From Candidatus Nanopelagicaceae bacterium (GTDB lineage Bacteria; Actinomycetota; Actinomycetes; Nanopelagicales; Nanopelagicaceae): a stretch of DNA of 64,000 nt. A program made the translations under genes and the position numbers. Positions 18,879 through 30,800 of the stretch are shown here, one piece after another. Location: positions 1-64,000 of the forward strand of contig VERH01000001.1 of NCBI GenBank assembly GCA_018882735.1, given 5' to 3'. The first letter of the stretch is position 1. Every line of letters begins with the position of its first letter. The notes below the pieces were generated by a model that searched no databases, was not told where the DNA came from, and worked only from the letters and a program-made list of their open reading frames with translations.

Positions 18879-20465
18879 ATGACTAAGCCCCTTACCCATC
18901 GCGAAATCATGATCATCATGAGCAGCCTTATGACTGGCCTGCTCCTAGCGGCCTTAGATCAAACTATCGTCTCGACTGCTTTGAAGATGATTGTGGAAGA
19001 TTTCAATGGTTTAAATCATTATTCATGGGTCGTCACTGCGTATCTACTTACCTCAACCGCATCAACTCCGCTCTACGGAAAAATCTCGGATCTCTACGGA
19101 AGAAGACCGGTCTATCAATTCGCAATCATCATCTTCTTAGTTGGTTCCTTCCTTGCCGGTGCGGCAACATCGATGGAGCAACTAATAATCTTCCGCGCAA
19201 TACAAGGCTTAGGCGCTGGTGGATTAATGGCTCTTACTTTTGTAATTGTCGGCGATATCGTCTCGCCGCGCGAACGTGGAAAATATCAAGGCCTCTTTGG
19301 CGCAGTTTGGGGGCTCTCATCGGTAGCCGGTCCACTTCTTGGTGGCTTCTTCTCAGATCGTGGCGAAATCCTCGGAATCACTGGCTGGCGCTGGATCTTT
19401 TATATAAATCTTCCCTTTGGAATTCTTGCTCTGATAGTTACCTCGATGGTGCTTCATATCCCCAAGACCAAACGTGAACATAAAATCGATTACTTGGGCG
19501 CGCTCCTTGTAGTAGCTGCCGTGGTCTTTGTTCTTGTGGGGCTCTCAGTCCTTGGACCAGAAAATGGCTGGAGTGATCCACGAACAATAAGTGCGCTCTC
19601 CCTTGGCTCGGTAGTGGTTGTGCTTTATATGTTCTGGGAGAAGCGAGCGGTCGAGCCAATTTTGCCACTCTCGCTCTTTAAGAACCATACCTTCACGCTG
19701 ACCTCAATTATCGGCTTCATTATCGGCGCCGGAATGTTTGGAGCGATCATCATGCTTCCGCTCTACTTACAGATTGTTCAAGGAGCAACTGCGACGGAGG
19801 CGGGCCTAAAACTTATTCCACTGATGCTCGGAATTTTGATCGTCACGATAACAACAGGACGAATCATCACCAAGACCGGTAAATACAAGATTTATCCGAT
19901 ACTTGGAACAATAACGATGAGTTTTGGCCTACTTCTTATGACCCAACTTGAAGTTGATACTCCTTACTGGCAGCTCTCTATCTACGCGATAATCGTTGGC
20001 GCCGGGCTCGGCGCCTCTATGCAAACGATTGTTATTGCGTTACAAAACGCCGTAGATTTCAAAGATCTTGGCATCGCAACTTCATCAAATACCTTCTTCC
20101 GCTCGCTCGGTGGCGCTTTTGGAACTGCGATATTCGGAACCATCTTGAGTACGCAAATTGGTAAGAATCTTGAGAGTGGCTTTACCAACCTTGCTACAAC
20201 AAACCCCGATAAGTTAGCTGGAGTAGATCCAACGGTGCTCAGCTCACTTGAAAATAACACCGAGGCAATTGCTACTCTTCCAGTTGAGGTGCAGAACACA
20301 GTTCTAGAAGCCTTCATGAACGCATTCCAAGTTGTTTTCTGGGCGGCATTTCCAGTCGTTGCGATTGGATTTCTCTTCGCGCTATTCCTTAAGGAGAAAC
20401 CGCTACAAGATAGCCATGAGCATGCATCCGCTCGCCAAGATGCTGCCGGAGAGTCGCTCGCTTGA
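18879..20465 (+). CDS. MFS drug:proton antiporter, DHA2 family (14 membrane segments)
   Basis: 528 residues. [14 protein letters not shown] is the DHA2 motif D1 and [13 protein letters not shown] is motif [13 protein letters not shown] is close to the antiporter motif C. The length and the count of hydrophobic segments fit the EmrB/QacA type with 14 helices. Likely function is proton-driven efflux of hydrophobic toxic compounds. An AGGAAG Shine-Dalgarno lies just before the ATG. Its stop overlaps the TTG start of the next MFS gene (TTGA), so the two are translationally coupled. Confidence 0.92.
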   Translation: MTKPLTHREIMIIMSSLMTGLLLAALDQTIVSTALKMIVEDFNGLNHYSWVVTAYLLTSTASTPLYGKISDLYGRRPVYQFAIIIFLVGSFLAGAATSMEQLIIFRAIQGLGAGGLMALTFVIVGDIVSPRERGKYQGLFGAVWGLSSVAGPLLGGFFSDRGEILGITGWRWIFYINLPFGILALIVTSMVLHIPKTKREHKIDYLGALLVVAAVVFVLVGLSVLGPENGWSDPRTISALSLGSVVVVLYMFWEKRAVEPILPLSLFKNHTFTLTSIIGFIIGAGMFGAIIMLPLYLQIVQGATATEAGLKLIPLMLGILIVTITTGRIITKTGKYKIYPILGTITMSFGLLLMTQLEVDTPYWQLSIYAIIVGAGLGASMQTIVIALQNAVDFKDLGIATSSNTFFRSLGGAFGTAIFGTILSTQIGKNLESGFTNLATTNPDKLAGVDPTVLSSLENNTEAIATLPVEVQNTVLEAFMNAFQVVFWAAFPVVAIGFLFALFLKEKPLQDSHEHASARQDAAGESLA

Positions 20466-21685
20466 AGTTGAATTCTCCATTTAAAGGACTTCCCCGCGAA
20501 GTATCAGTACTTACAACTATTTCCTTCCTAGTCGCAATTGGCTTTGGCCTAATAATCCCGGCCATCCCAATCTTTGCGCGCACTTTTGGAGTAACTAATA
20601 CTTTGATCGGCTTGATCATCTCAAGCTTTGCAATCATGCGCTTTTTATCTGGACTCTTCTCTGGAAAACTCGTTGATCGCTTCGGCGAAAGGTTGGTGCT
20701 TGGTACTGGCCTATTGATGGTCTCGGTATTTACCCTTTTAGCCGGCCTTGCCCAAACTTACGGACAACTGCTCTTCTTCCGCACAGCTGGTGGACTTGGA
20801 TCTTCGATGTTCTCGGTATCTGCTGGAGCTCTCCTACTTCGAGTTGTGGGAGATGACCAGCGCGGTAGAGCGCAATCTCTATATAACGGCGGCTTTATTG
20901 CTGGCGGCGTTGCTGGTCCAGCATTTGGCGGAGCTCTTCTTGCAATCTCGCCTCGTGCGCCTTTCTTTATCTACACCGCACTTCTAATCGTTGCTGGCAC
21001 GGTCTCGCTGATTTTCTTACATGAAAAACGTCTTGGTAGCGCAAGTAAATCTGTTGTAAGCGATACACCAGCGCTCACCATTAGAGAAGCGCTCAAGATT
21101 CGCCCCTATTTATATTCACTATTTCTTGCTTTCCTCGGAAGCTGGATCTTCTTTGGAATGCGCTCTTCAATACTTCCGCTCTATGCCATCGATGATCTTG
21201 GTGTATCAACCGCGGTTGTGGGCTTGAGTTTTACCTTAGCTTTGATTGCCCAAGGCGCTGTGATGGTACGAGCTGGAAAATACTCCGATAAGAATGGTCG
21301 CCGGCCGGTCATATTGGTGGGCTTTTTAATCACATTGCTTTCGCTAATTCTCTTAACGCTCTCTACAAATGTAACTTTATATTTGATCTCCATGTTAGTT
21401 CTTGGATTAGGCGCTGGATTCGCTACATCTGCCGGCGCAATTGTTGGCGATGTAATCAAAGGAAAGAGTGGCAAGGTTTACGCCTTCTGGCAGATGGCTG
21501 GCGATGCCGGAATGATGGTAGGCCCACTCTTATTAGGAGTTGTCGCTGACTTATTCACCTATCGAACTGCGGTGCTGGTAAGTGCCCTTGTCTTCTCGCT
21601 TGCAATCTTTATTGCAATAAAAATCCCCGAGACAAATTCTGCTCGCCTCGGGGATTCTGCTAAACCGCAGTTACGTGAGGATTAG
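20462..21685 (+). CDS. MFS transporter (12 membrane segments)
   Basis: 407 residues. TTG start overlapping the upstream stop by four bases. [16 protein letters not shown] begins the first helix, [13 protein letters not shown] is motif A in the N-half, and [13 protein letters not shown] is its repeat in the C-half. The C-terminal coding bases (21622-21656) also form a strong terminator hairpin for the opposite-strand Bax-inhibitor gene, and the two genes overlap by four bases. Substrate unknown; the operon partner suggests efflux. Confidence 0.88.
   Translation: MKLNSPFKGLPREVSVLTTISFLVAIGFGLIIPAIPIFARTFGVTNTLIGLIISSFAIMRFLSGLFSGKLVDRFGERLVLGTGLLMVSVFTLLAGLAQTYGQLLFFRTAGGLGSSMFSVSAGALLLRVVGDDQRGRAQSLYNGGFIAGGVAGPAFGGALLAISPRAPFFIYTALLIVAGTVSLIFLHEKRLGSASKSVVSDTPALTIREALKIRPYLYSLFLAFLGSWIFFGMRSSILPLYAIDDLGVSTAVVGLSFTLALIAQGAVMVRAGKYSDKNGRRPVILVGFLITLLSLILLTLSTNVTLYLISMLVLGLGAGFATSAGAIVGDVIKGKSGKVYAFWQMAGDAGMMVGPLLLGVVADLFTYRTAVLVSALVFSLAIFIAIKIPETNSARLGDSAKPQLRED
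21617..21656 (-). terminator. Intrinsic terminator of the Bax-inhibitor-1 gene, inside the MFS coding region
   Basis: Perfect 10-bp stem: AATCCCCGAG (21622-21631) and CTCGGGGATT (21647-21656) with a 15-base loop. Read on the minus strand the stem runs straight into TTTTTA, the expected U-tract. It lies 25 bases beyond the minus-strand gene's stop. On the plus strand no U-tract follows. Confidence 0.78.
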
Positions 21686-22473
21686 TCGTTTCCACCACGC
21701 AAGATTGCTAGTAGGCGCAAGATCTCTAGATACAACCAGATAACGGTCATAACTAGCCCAAAGCCAGCGCGCCATGACTCTTCCTGTGGAAGGCCCATGC
21801 GAACGCCCTGTTCGGCCTGATCGAAATCTAATATTAAGAAGAAGCTAGCAAGTGCAACGCCAGCCATCGCAAGCATCGGGCCAAAGACGCTTAGTGAGTA
21901 AAGACTTCCGCCACCTAGAAGAACGCTAATCAAGCTACCCATGGCAAGGACTAGATAGCCAAGAGTTGCGCCGATTAGTACTTTGGTGAACTTAGGAGTG
22001 GCGCGTAGCCGGCCGCTCTTGTACAAGAAGAGCATTCCAACGAAGGCTGCCACAGTCGCTACGACTGCTTGCTGAACGATTCCTGGATAGAAGAGTTCAA
22101 ATGTTCTACTCAATATTCCCATCAATAACCCTTGGAATACTGCGTAGGTCATGTAGAGAGCCGGGCGAACGGTCTTACTAAAGGCGCCGATTAGGCCGGT
22201 TACAAGTCCGCCAACTAGACCGATGAATAAGAATGAGGATGGGAGATTTAAATACCAAGCTGCAGCGCCAACGGTGACTGCAATTCCCAAAAGTATTCCG
22301 GTACGAGCGACAACATCATCCATCGTCATCCGTCCGGTGCGTAGCGATGACGCGGCTGGAGAATTAAATGCCTCTTCCAAATTATCTTCTACTCTGGTTT
22401 GAGGAACTGTCTCCATGGCTGCGTATCCGCGCTTACCGTATGCACGGTTGAGAATCGGATTCGAACTATTCAT
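21682..22473 (-). CDS. Bax inhibitor-1 / YccA-family membrane protein
   Basis: 263 residues. A hydrophilic N-terminus of about 55 residues precedes seven hydrophobic segments (e.g. TGILLGIAVTVGAAAWYLNL, FLFIGLVGGLVTGLIGAF, VVATVAAFVGMLFLYKSGRL, FGLVMTVIWLYLEILRLLAI). The ILDFDQAEQGVRMGLPQEESWRAGFGL segment near the end (quoted in part) matches the actinobacterial BI-1/DUF4328-like YccA group. Members affect calcium or pH leak; the role here is unknown. An AAGGAGA Shine-Dalgarno lies three bases before the ATG. The tRNA-Leu lies 74 bases upstream on the same strand. Confidence 0.88.
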   Translation of the reverse strand: MNSSNPILNRAYGKRGYAAMETVPQTRVEDNLEEAFNSPAASSLRTGRMTMDDVVARTGILLGIAVTVGAAAWYLNLPSSFLFIGLVGGLVTGLIGAFSKTVRPALYMTYAVFQGLLMGILSRTFELFYPGIVQQAVVATVAAFVGMLFLYKSGRLRATPKFTKVLIGATLGYLVLAMGSLISVLLGGGSLYSLSVFGPMLAMAGVALASFFLILDFDQAEQGVRMGLPQEESWRAGFGLVMTVIWLYLEILRLLAILRGGND

Positions 22474-22537
22474 TGCTCTCCTTATTAGTGGGTTTCATTA
22501 TTAAGTTTTCTTGCCGTCAATTGCTTGCCAGCAACTT

Positions 22538-22635
22538 CTTACCAGCGTGGTGCCCCCGGTGGGGGTCGAACCCACACTTGGACGATTTTAAGTCGTCTGC
22601 CTCTGCCATTGGGCTACAGGGGCTTACCAGCGTGG
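22538..22635. repeat. 13-bp direct repeat flanking the tRNA-Leu gene
   Basis: CTTACCAGCGTGG occurs at 22538-22550 and again at 22623-22635. In the tRNA sense the copies read CCACGCTGGTAAG. One ends at the first base of the tRNA and the other starts with the encoded CCA end, so the repeat brackets the tRNA as a target-site duplication or unequal tandem duplication would. Confidence 0.8.
22548..22623 (-). tRNA. tRNA-Leu(UAA) with a type I (short variable loop) shape
   Basis: 76 bases including an encoded CCA. Acceptor stem GCCCCTG/CGGGGGC (one G-U pair) with A73. The anticodon stem GACGA/TCGTC closes loop CTTAAAA, giving anticodon TAA (UUA codons). The T arm GTGGG-TTCGACC-CCCAC is standard. 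The variable region is only five bases (CAAGT), whereas bacterial tRNA-Leu normally has a long type II arm. The D stem has three good pairs and one C-A mismatch. The 5' end overlaps the udg stop region by ten bases. Confidence 0.85.
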
Positions 22636-23312
22636 GCAAATCTACCTGCCTTGCGCACAACCGAATCCAATTGGGATCGGGTTAGCTTTCCCGTAAAAGT
22701 ATTCTGTTGGCTCGGGTGGTAACTACCGATAACTAACCTAATATTCCCGTCGCTTCCATGAAACTTGAAACTGGCGCCGTGGCTGAACTTTGGGCGCTTT
22801 CTAGGCAATTCCTCACCAATCTCGCCCAGGGCCTTAATCGTTGCCTTCCAAGCAATCCCACCAAGCGCCAAGTAGGCACGGGTCGTGGGAAAGAGCGCTT
22901 TGATCTCTTCGTTTAGCCAATCGCTACATTGCTCAATCTCATCCAAACTCGGTTTATTTCCCGGTGGCGCGCAATGCACCGTACAAGTAATTCGTGTATC
23001 AAATAATTCCTGGCCATCATCTCTTGATTTGCTTGTATCTAACTTAGCTAGCCCATTTTTGTAAAGAGCGCGATACAACCAATCCCCTGAACTATCACCG
23101 GTAAAGATCCGCCCAGTTCGATTTGCCCCATGTGCACCGGGAGCAAGTCCGACTACTAAAACTCGGGCATCATCAGGGCCAAATCCGGGAACGGGTTTAC
23201 CCCAATACTTCTCATCTTGATAGGCCTTCCGCTTAACAATTGAGATCTCCTCACGCCAATCAACTAACCTCGGACAAGCACGGCACTTGATTAACTTCTT
23301 ATCAAGATTCAT
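22614..23312 (-). CDS. Family 5 uracil-DNA glycosylase (UdgB type)
   Basis: 232 residues from ATG 23312, one base after the ppx stop. It removes uracil and other deaminated bases from DNA. CRACPRLVDWRE gives the first two [4Fe-4S] cysteines. LAPGAHGANRTGRIFTGDSS is motif 1, and TRITCTVHCAPPGNKPS and IGSYHPSQQNTFTGKLT are the other UdgB motifs. Upstream in-frame starts would lie inside ppx and are rejected. The last codons (Gly-Lys-Pro-Leu-stop) are provided by the first ten bases of the tRNA-Leu gene, so the C-terminus may have been reshaped when the tRNA arrived. Confidence 0.92.
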   Translation of the reverse strand: MNLDKKLIKCRACPRLVDWREEISIVKRKAYQDEKYWGKPVPGFGPDDARVLVVGLAPGAHGANRTGRIFTGDSSGDWLYRALYKNGLAKLDTSKSRDDGQELFDTRITCTVHCAPPGNKPSLDEIEQCSDWLNEEIKALFPTTRAYLALGGIAWKATIKALGEIGEELPRKRPKFSHGASFKFHGSDGNIRLVIGSYHPSQQNTFTGKLTRSQLDSVVRKAGRFAHAGKPL

Positions 23313-23313
23313 C

Positions 23314-24252
23314 TTAATTATTTCTTGGCGCTGCGATTGACCAAGCCATGCCATCGAGAATATCTCGCTCCGAGGCGACAAATTCAGTTGCGCCGGTTGC
23401 CTTCATAATCCGATCCAATACAAGTGCGCCAGCTGCAATCACATCGACTCTTCCAGGATGCATATAGCCAAGGGATGCGATCTCATCACGAGTCATCGAT
23501 AAAAATAGTTTTGAAACCTCAGAAGTTTTCTCAGCGCTAATTCGAGATAAGTGAATTGCGTATCGGTCATACTCCGCAAGATCAAGAGCTGCTGCTGCAA
23601 CCGTGGTTGCAGTTCCAGCAACTGCGATCAAGGTACGCGCCTGCTTGATTGGTACGACCCGGGCGGCTTCTGCAATCGCGCTATCAATATCGGCAATTGC
23701 CGCATCAACGCTCGCTCTTGTTGCCGGGGCGCTTGCGAAATGGCGCTCGCTCATACGAACACAGCCAATATTCACGCTCTTTGCAAAACTAACTTCTTTC
23801 TCACCGTATACAAATTCCGTAGAACCGCCACCAATATCTATTACTAAGAACGGAGCATCGGAGGGGTGCATATCGCTTATTGCGCCGGCAAATGAGAGTC
23901 GAGCTTCCTCATCTCCGGAAATGACTTCTGGCTCTATACCTAAAATTTCGCGAACTCCGTCGATAAATAAAGCGCGATTTTCAGCATCTCTTGTGGCGCT
24001 CGTGGCGCAGAATCGAATCGCAGTGACTCCACGGCGCGCAATCTCCTCGCTAAATGAAGCGGTTGCTTTCAAGGTCCGCTCGATAGCAGCTGGATCAAAG
24101 CTCTTATTCTTATCTACGCCCTGGCCAAGTCTTACTATCTCCATAGTTCGGTAGAGCTCCCGGAAATTACCTACAGAACTATCGTTAGAAACATCAGCAA
24201 TAAGTAATCGAATTGAATTTGTTCCACAATCAATCGCTGCAACTCGACTCAC
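23314..24252 (-). CDS. ppx: Exopolyphosphatase / pppGpp phosphohydrolase (Ppx/GppA family)
   Basis: 312 residues. These enzymes hydrolyse polyphosphate or pppGpp. The ASKHA fold shows AAIDCGTNSIRLLIAD at the N-terminus, the phosphate-binding FLVIDIGGGSTEFVYG in the middle and VAGTATTVAAAAL further on. Short version lacking the HD domain, as in actinobacteria (Rv1026 position). It lies in the mfd-to-udg minus-strand run, five bases after DUF501. Confidence 0.94.
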   Translation of the reverse strand: MSRVAAIDCGTNSIRLLIADVSNDSSVGNFRELYRTMEIVRLGQGVDKNKSFDPAAIERTLKATASFSEEIARRGVTAIRFCATSATRDAENRALFIDGVREILGIEPEVISGDEEARLSFAGAISDMHPSDAPFLVIDIGGGSTEFVYGEKEVSFAKSVNIGCVRMSERHFASAPATRASVDAAIADIDSAIAEAARVVPIKQARTLIAVAGTATTVAAAALDLAEYDRYAIHLSRISAEKTSEVSKLFLSMTRDEIASLGYMHPGRVDVIAAGALVLDRIMKATGATEFVASERDILDGMAWSIAAPRNN

Positions 24253-24257
24253 TTCGC

Positions 24258-24770
24258 TTAGCTCTCCTTAGCTCTTCGCTCTAAACAATTTCCGTTCTCC
24301 CACCATTGCCCAATTCTCGCTAACGTTTCATCGCCAAGTGGATTTACGCCAGGACCTGCGGCTAGCGAATGCGCAACAAGTGAATGAAGGCATTTAACTC
24401 GATCTGGCATTCCGCCCGCAGAAATCCCAGCAACCTCCGGTACATCTATGCCAAGCGCAGTGCGCGCAGCGATGTAGTCATCGTGGGCGGCGTGATATTC
24501 CCCAGCAAGTTCAGCATCATCTTTTAAACGTTGATTCATATCATCCATAAGATTTGAGTTTTCCAGAGTTGATATCTCAGAAGTGAGATTGGGGCATGTG
24601 GCGTAATAGAAGGTCGGAAATGGCGTGCCATCACTTAGACGCGGTGGCGTCTCGACGACAGCGGGATTTCCACATGGACACCTAAAGGCGATGCGATGAA
24701 CATCTCTGGGGCGACGTCCTAATTGAACTTCAAGTGCATCTAGATCAGATTGATCTGGTTTCTCACTCAT
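24258..24770 (-). CDS. DUF501 domain protein
   Basis: 170 residues. Typical DUF501 features are visible: LGRRPRDVHRIAFRCPCG, AVVETPPRLSDGTPFPTFYY, ATCPNLTSEISTLE, and KCLHSLVAHSLAAGPGVNPL near the end. Cysteines in RCPCG and YATCP could bind metal. Function unknown. In actinobacteria it sits between the FtsB-like gene and ppx (Rv1025 in M. tuberculosis), exactly as here. Confidence 0.92.
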   Translation of the reverse strand: MSEKPDQSDLDALEVQLGRRPRDVHRIAFRCPCGNPAVVETPPRLSDGTPFPTFYYATCPNLTSEISTLENSNLMDDMNQRLKDDAELAGEYHAAHDDYIAARTALGIDVPEVAGISAGGMPDRVKCLHSLVAHSLAAGPGVNPLGDETLARIGQWWENGNCLERRAKES

Positions 24771-24786
24771 ATCTCACCGGCGCTTA

Positions 24787-25230
24787 TTACGGATTTGCGC
24801 TGCCGACGCCGACTGAAGTTATCGAGGAGATAATTCGAGCGTACCAAGGCACTCCGAGTGGAAAGTCTTCATTGATTGGGGCTGCACCTTCCGTTGTATT
24901 AGATGCTTCATTTCCAGCGCCAAGAATTATGTATTGCCGCTCACCTGGAAGCACAAAGTGAAGCCTGGTTCTTGCTTGGGAGCGGACATAATCGGGATCA
25001 CGCCATCGCTCTAACTCAGCGCGCGCCTCAAGAAGCTTTGCACGGTTAGAAGCAACGCTGGCTTCAAGAGCGCTGATTTGAGCGCGTTGTGCGAAGTAAT
25101 GCTGGGTTGGAGGCGCAAGAGTTACTGCGATAGAGAAGAGAACGATAAAGAGAATTAATAATCGAGTAGAGATTCCGCGGCGTTCTGCAAAATCACTAAA
25201 GGCGCCGCGAAGCGAGAGCTTTCGCCTCAT
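24787..25230 (-). CDS. FtsB/DivIC-like septum formation initiator
   Basis: 147 residues. A short basic cytoplasmic N-terminus, one membrane helix (LLILFIVLFSIAVTLAPPT, about 23-41) and an extracytoplasmic coiled coil (ISALEASVASNRAKLLEARA) lead to WRDPDYVRSQARTRLHFVLP, the conserved FtsB/DivIC end motif. The protein links the late divisome (FtsL, FtsQ, FtsW, FtsI). A TAGGAGG Shine-Dalgarno lies before the ATG. It follows eno, as in other actinobacteria. Confidence 0.93.
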   Translation of the reverse strand: MRRKLSLRGAFSDFAERRGISTRLLILFIVLFSIAVTLAPPTQHYFAQRAQISALEASVASNRAKLLEARAELERWRDPDYVRSQARTRLHFVLPGERQYIILGAGNEASNTTEGAAPINEDFPLGVPWYARIISSITSVGVGSANP

Positions 25231-25253
25231 CGGTAACCTCCTAGACTCTAGAT

Positions 25254-27217
<1,964 letters not shown>

Positions 27218-27227
27218 AGTTTTCGAA

Positions 27228-27827
27228 TTACTTATCAGTTACCGCATCGCCGGCGGGTTCGGATGGGATGACTGAGAAGGTCTTGCTATCCCATACTCCG
27301 TAGCGGGGATTGATTACGATTTTTACACTCTTAGCCTTTTCTGAGACTAGACCTTCAATCAATTGATTTACTGCAGCATCATCAGAACCAGCTTCAGTTG
27401 CAGCTGAGCTGATCTTGCGCAAAATTAAATCACGTCTTAAAACCGCATCAAGGCTCTCTCGGGCTATCGATGCATTTGCTAGAACTGAAGGAAGCATCTC
27501 TTCGCCACCAATGTTCTGGTAAATCTCTGCTTTGTAGGCCTCCAGCTCAGACTTGGCGATTTCAATTGATGCATCTTTAGCAATTTCATCGATGAGGATA
27601 TTTGAGATCATGAAGGAGAGTTGATTTCTTGTTAGCGCTTCGCCGGTCTCAAGCTGCATCTGGGAGGTATCAACCTCATCACGTTGCGCGAGAATTGAAT
27701 CTACCTGAGATTGCAGCGTTTCCAGGGTGATCTCAACATCGCCAACTGTGGCAGCGCTGTTCATCTGGGAGCAACCCGTTAGAAATAGAGCTAACGATGC
27801 CAATACGGCGATGAAATACTTCTTCAC
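27228..27827 (-). CDS. Lipoprotein with a SurA N-terminal-like chaperone domain
   Basis: 199 residues. The signal peptide ends in a lipobox (LFLTGC, Cys at about 19). The following SurA_N-like fold (VGDVEITLETLQSQVDSIL, RNQLSFMISNILIDEIAKD) probably binds or folds exported proteins; no PPIase domain is present. The matching mycobacterial position between mfd/mazG and eno holds lipoprotein LpqU, of a different type. GTG start, preceded by AGAGG. It is three bases after mfd. Confidence 0.78.
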   Translation of the reverse strand: MKKYFIAVLASLALFLTGCSQMNSAATVGDVEITLETLQSQVDSILAQRDEVDTSQMQLETGEALTRNQLSFMISNILIDEIAKDASIEIAKSELEAYKAEIYQNIGGEEMLPSVLANASIARESLDAVLRRDLILRKISSAATEAGSDDAAVNQLIEGLVSEKAKSVKIVINPRYGVWDSKTFSVIPSEPAGDAVTDK

Positions 27828-27830
27828 GTT

Positions 27831-30800
27831 CTATACCTCTTTTACTTCGGGTTTAGGTCTGGGTGAACCGGTGACCTCAGCGATTACTTCACTCACCCAT
27901 TCAAGGAGTGAAGTATCTCCTATCTCGCCTGCTTCCACGTAATCCTTCTTCTGCCAAGCGGCGATTGTTGGGCGTGCGACTAGGAGGACATTAGTCACAG
28001 ATTTCACAATCGACCCGGGATATAGACGAGAGATTCGAAGTTCACGAGATTCGCTCAATTTGATCGGTGCAATCTTCAGATACTTTCCTTGCATCGCTAA
28101 ATCCCTAATCCCAAATTGCTTTACTCGGATTCGCAATTTTGCGATTTCAAGGAGGCGCTCTGCTTCTTCAGGAAGTTCGCCAAACCGATCCTGTAACTCT
28201 TCCTTGATTGCATCAACTTCAAGATCTCCATGAGCGTCAGCCAATCTTCGGTAGAGATCAAGTCGCAATCGATCAGAGGGAACATATTCGGTTGATAGAT
28301 GTGCGGTTATCGGAATCTCAACTTTGCATTCAAATTCCTCCGTCGCGCCATCAACAATCCCGCGCTTAAATTCATTTACCGCCTCGCCAACCATCCGCAT
28401 GTATAGATCAAAACCCACCTCAGCAATATGCCCGGATTGTTCGCCACCTAAGAGATTTCCTGCTCCCCTTATCTCAAGATCCTTTAGGGCAACTTGCATT
28501 CCCGAACCTAATTCAGAGTTGCGCGCAATTGTGGTGAGCCGTTCCATAGCGATTTCAGTGAGTGGTTTATCGCCGGAGTACAAGAAGTATGCATAAGCGC
28601 GCTCTCGGCTTCGACCAACTCTTCCCCTTAATTGGTGAAGTTGGGAGAGGCCAAACTTATCAGCGCGATCGACTATTAAAGTATTGGCATTTGCAACATC
28701 TATTCCATTTTCAACTATTGTGGTACAGACCAAGACATCAAATTCTCGATTCCAAAATGCCAGCACAACTTGTTCTAGCGCGCTCTCATTCATCTGACCA
28801 TGGGCAATCGCAATACGCGCTTCAGGAACCAGGACACGCAACTTGGCGGCAACATCTTCGATGCTCTCAACTCGATTATGAATGTAGAAGACTTGGCCAT
28901 CACGTAATAACTCTCGATGAATTGCGGCTGCGACCTGTTTATCGTCATAGGCGCCAACATAGGTAAGCACAGGATGGCGCTCCTCCGGTGGAGTTGCGAT
29001 CGTGGACATTTCGCGAATACCAGTTATCGCCATCTCTAGGGTGCGTGGGATTGGGGTCGCAGACATTGAAAGTACATCAACTGTGGTGCGAAGTTTCTTT
29101 AGCTTCTCTTTATGTTCAACTCCAAAACGCTGCTCTTCATCGACGATTATCAACCCTAAATCTCGAAACTTTATATCCTCCGATAACAATCTATGAGTTC
29201 CAATGACTACATCAATAGTGCCATTGGTTAAACCTGCGAGCGTCTCAGTAATCTCTTTAGCGGTGTTAAACCGGGAGAGCGCAGATACTTTCAAGGGAAA
29301 GCCGGCATAACGCTCTGAGAAAGTTGCCAAATGTTGTTGAACTAGAAGCGTGGTCGGAACTAATACCGCTACCTGCTTTGCATCTTGAACCGCTTTAAAT
29401 GCGGCGCGTATTGCAATTTCTGTCTTTCCATAACCAACATCGCCACAAACAATTCGATCCATGGGATATGGGCGCTCCATATCCGCCTTCACTTCATTTA
29501 TGGATACCAGCTGATCAGGAGTCTCTACATATTCAAAGGAATCTTCTAACTCACGTTGCCATGTTGTGTCTGGTGAGAATGCATAACCAGGAAGGCTAGT
29601 TCGAGCGGCATAAAGTCGAATCAGTTCGCCAGCGATTTCCTTAACTGCTTTCTTAGCTCGTGACTTAGCCTTGATCCAATCTCCACCGCCGATTCGATGT
29701 AGCGCCGGGGTTTCACCGCCTACATATCGAGTCACTAACTCCAATGAATCAGTTGGAACAAAGATTCGATCCGCCGGTTGTCCCCGTTTAGAAGCGGCAT
29801 ATTCAATTACTACATACTCCCGTTCGACTCCACCAACACTTCGCTTTAACAACTCCTGATAACGACCCACTCCATGAATCTCATGAACTACGTAATCCCC
29901 CCGCTTTAATTCAAGTGGATCAATCGCTTTCTTCCGGCGTGAAGGTAGCTTCCCTGATGCTGCCCTTCTATCTCGTACTCCAGTTATATCGGCCTCAGCA
30001 AGGAACATTATTTTCTTGCTCTTATCTTCAAAGCCAGACTCATAACTTGAACTAAGTAGATAGACCGCATCTCTAGTTGGAGTAGTTGATAGGTCCTCAA
30101 CCACTCGGGCCGGGATATCGGCCTCGGATAAAAGTTGTAGATATCGCTCAGTTAACCCGTGGCCACGAAAGGCAAGTGCAAGAAGATAGCCAGAAGCAAG
30201 CCATGTTCGCAGATCACGAATCAAACGTTCAACATCACCTCGATAAGGTGGAATCTCTTCGAATTGTGTAACGACTGGATCATCTACATCGCCAAAGAGA
30301 TTTATGGATCGCCAAGAGAAACCGCGTTTTCTAGCTGAGCGTTCAACCTCCTCAATCTTTAAGTAGCCCGCACGCTGGAGTTCGTCTCGCAGCGGGGCCG
30401 ACATTCCTTGCGCGCTCGAAGCATTTGACCAAGCTGCCTCCAAGAATTCATCGCTGGTTTTGATTAAATCAAGATTGCGATTTCTTATCCGTTCGCTCTC
30501 AAGGAGAATCACCTCAAAATCTCCCGGTAGAAAATCTAAAAACTCTTTGACTTCTGGATGGAGCAGGCCGATTAGAGATTCCATTCCATTTGCATAACTT
30601 CCAGCTTCTACCTTATTTAAGATCTCAATCAACTCAGGATATTTACTTCGCGCATCACTAGCTCGCGCCTTGACTTCATCAGTTATCAATAGCTCCCTAC
30701 ATGGGTAGAGCGAAATCTTCTCAGTTAATGGGGCAAAGCTCCGTTGGCTGCCTATCTCAAAACTCTTTATCTCTTCAATCTCATCGCCAAAGAAATCAAT

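Noticed and set aside
17005-21685. The ABC and MFS exporters as part of a biosynthetic gene cluster
   Set aside because: No synthase, tailoring enzyme or regulator is adjacent; the flanks are greA and a Bax-inhibitor gene, so a general efflux island is the simpler reading.
23313-23381. udg start at 23381 inside ppx
   Set aside because: ATG 23312 begins one base after the ppx stop and gives the conserved N-terminus directly before the CxxC cluster motif.
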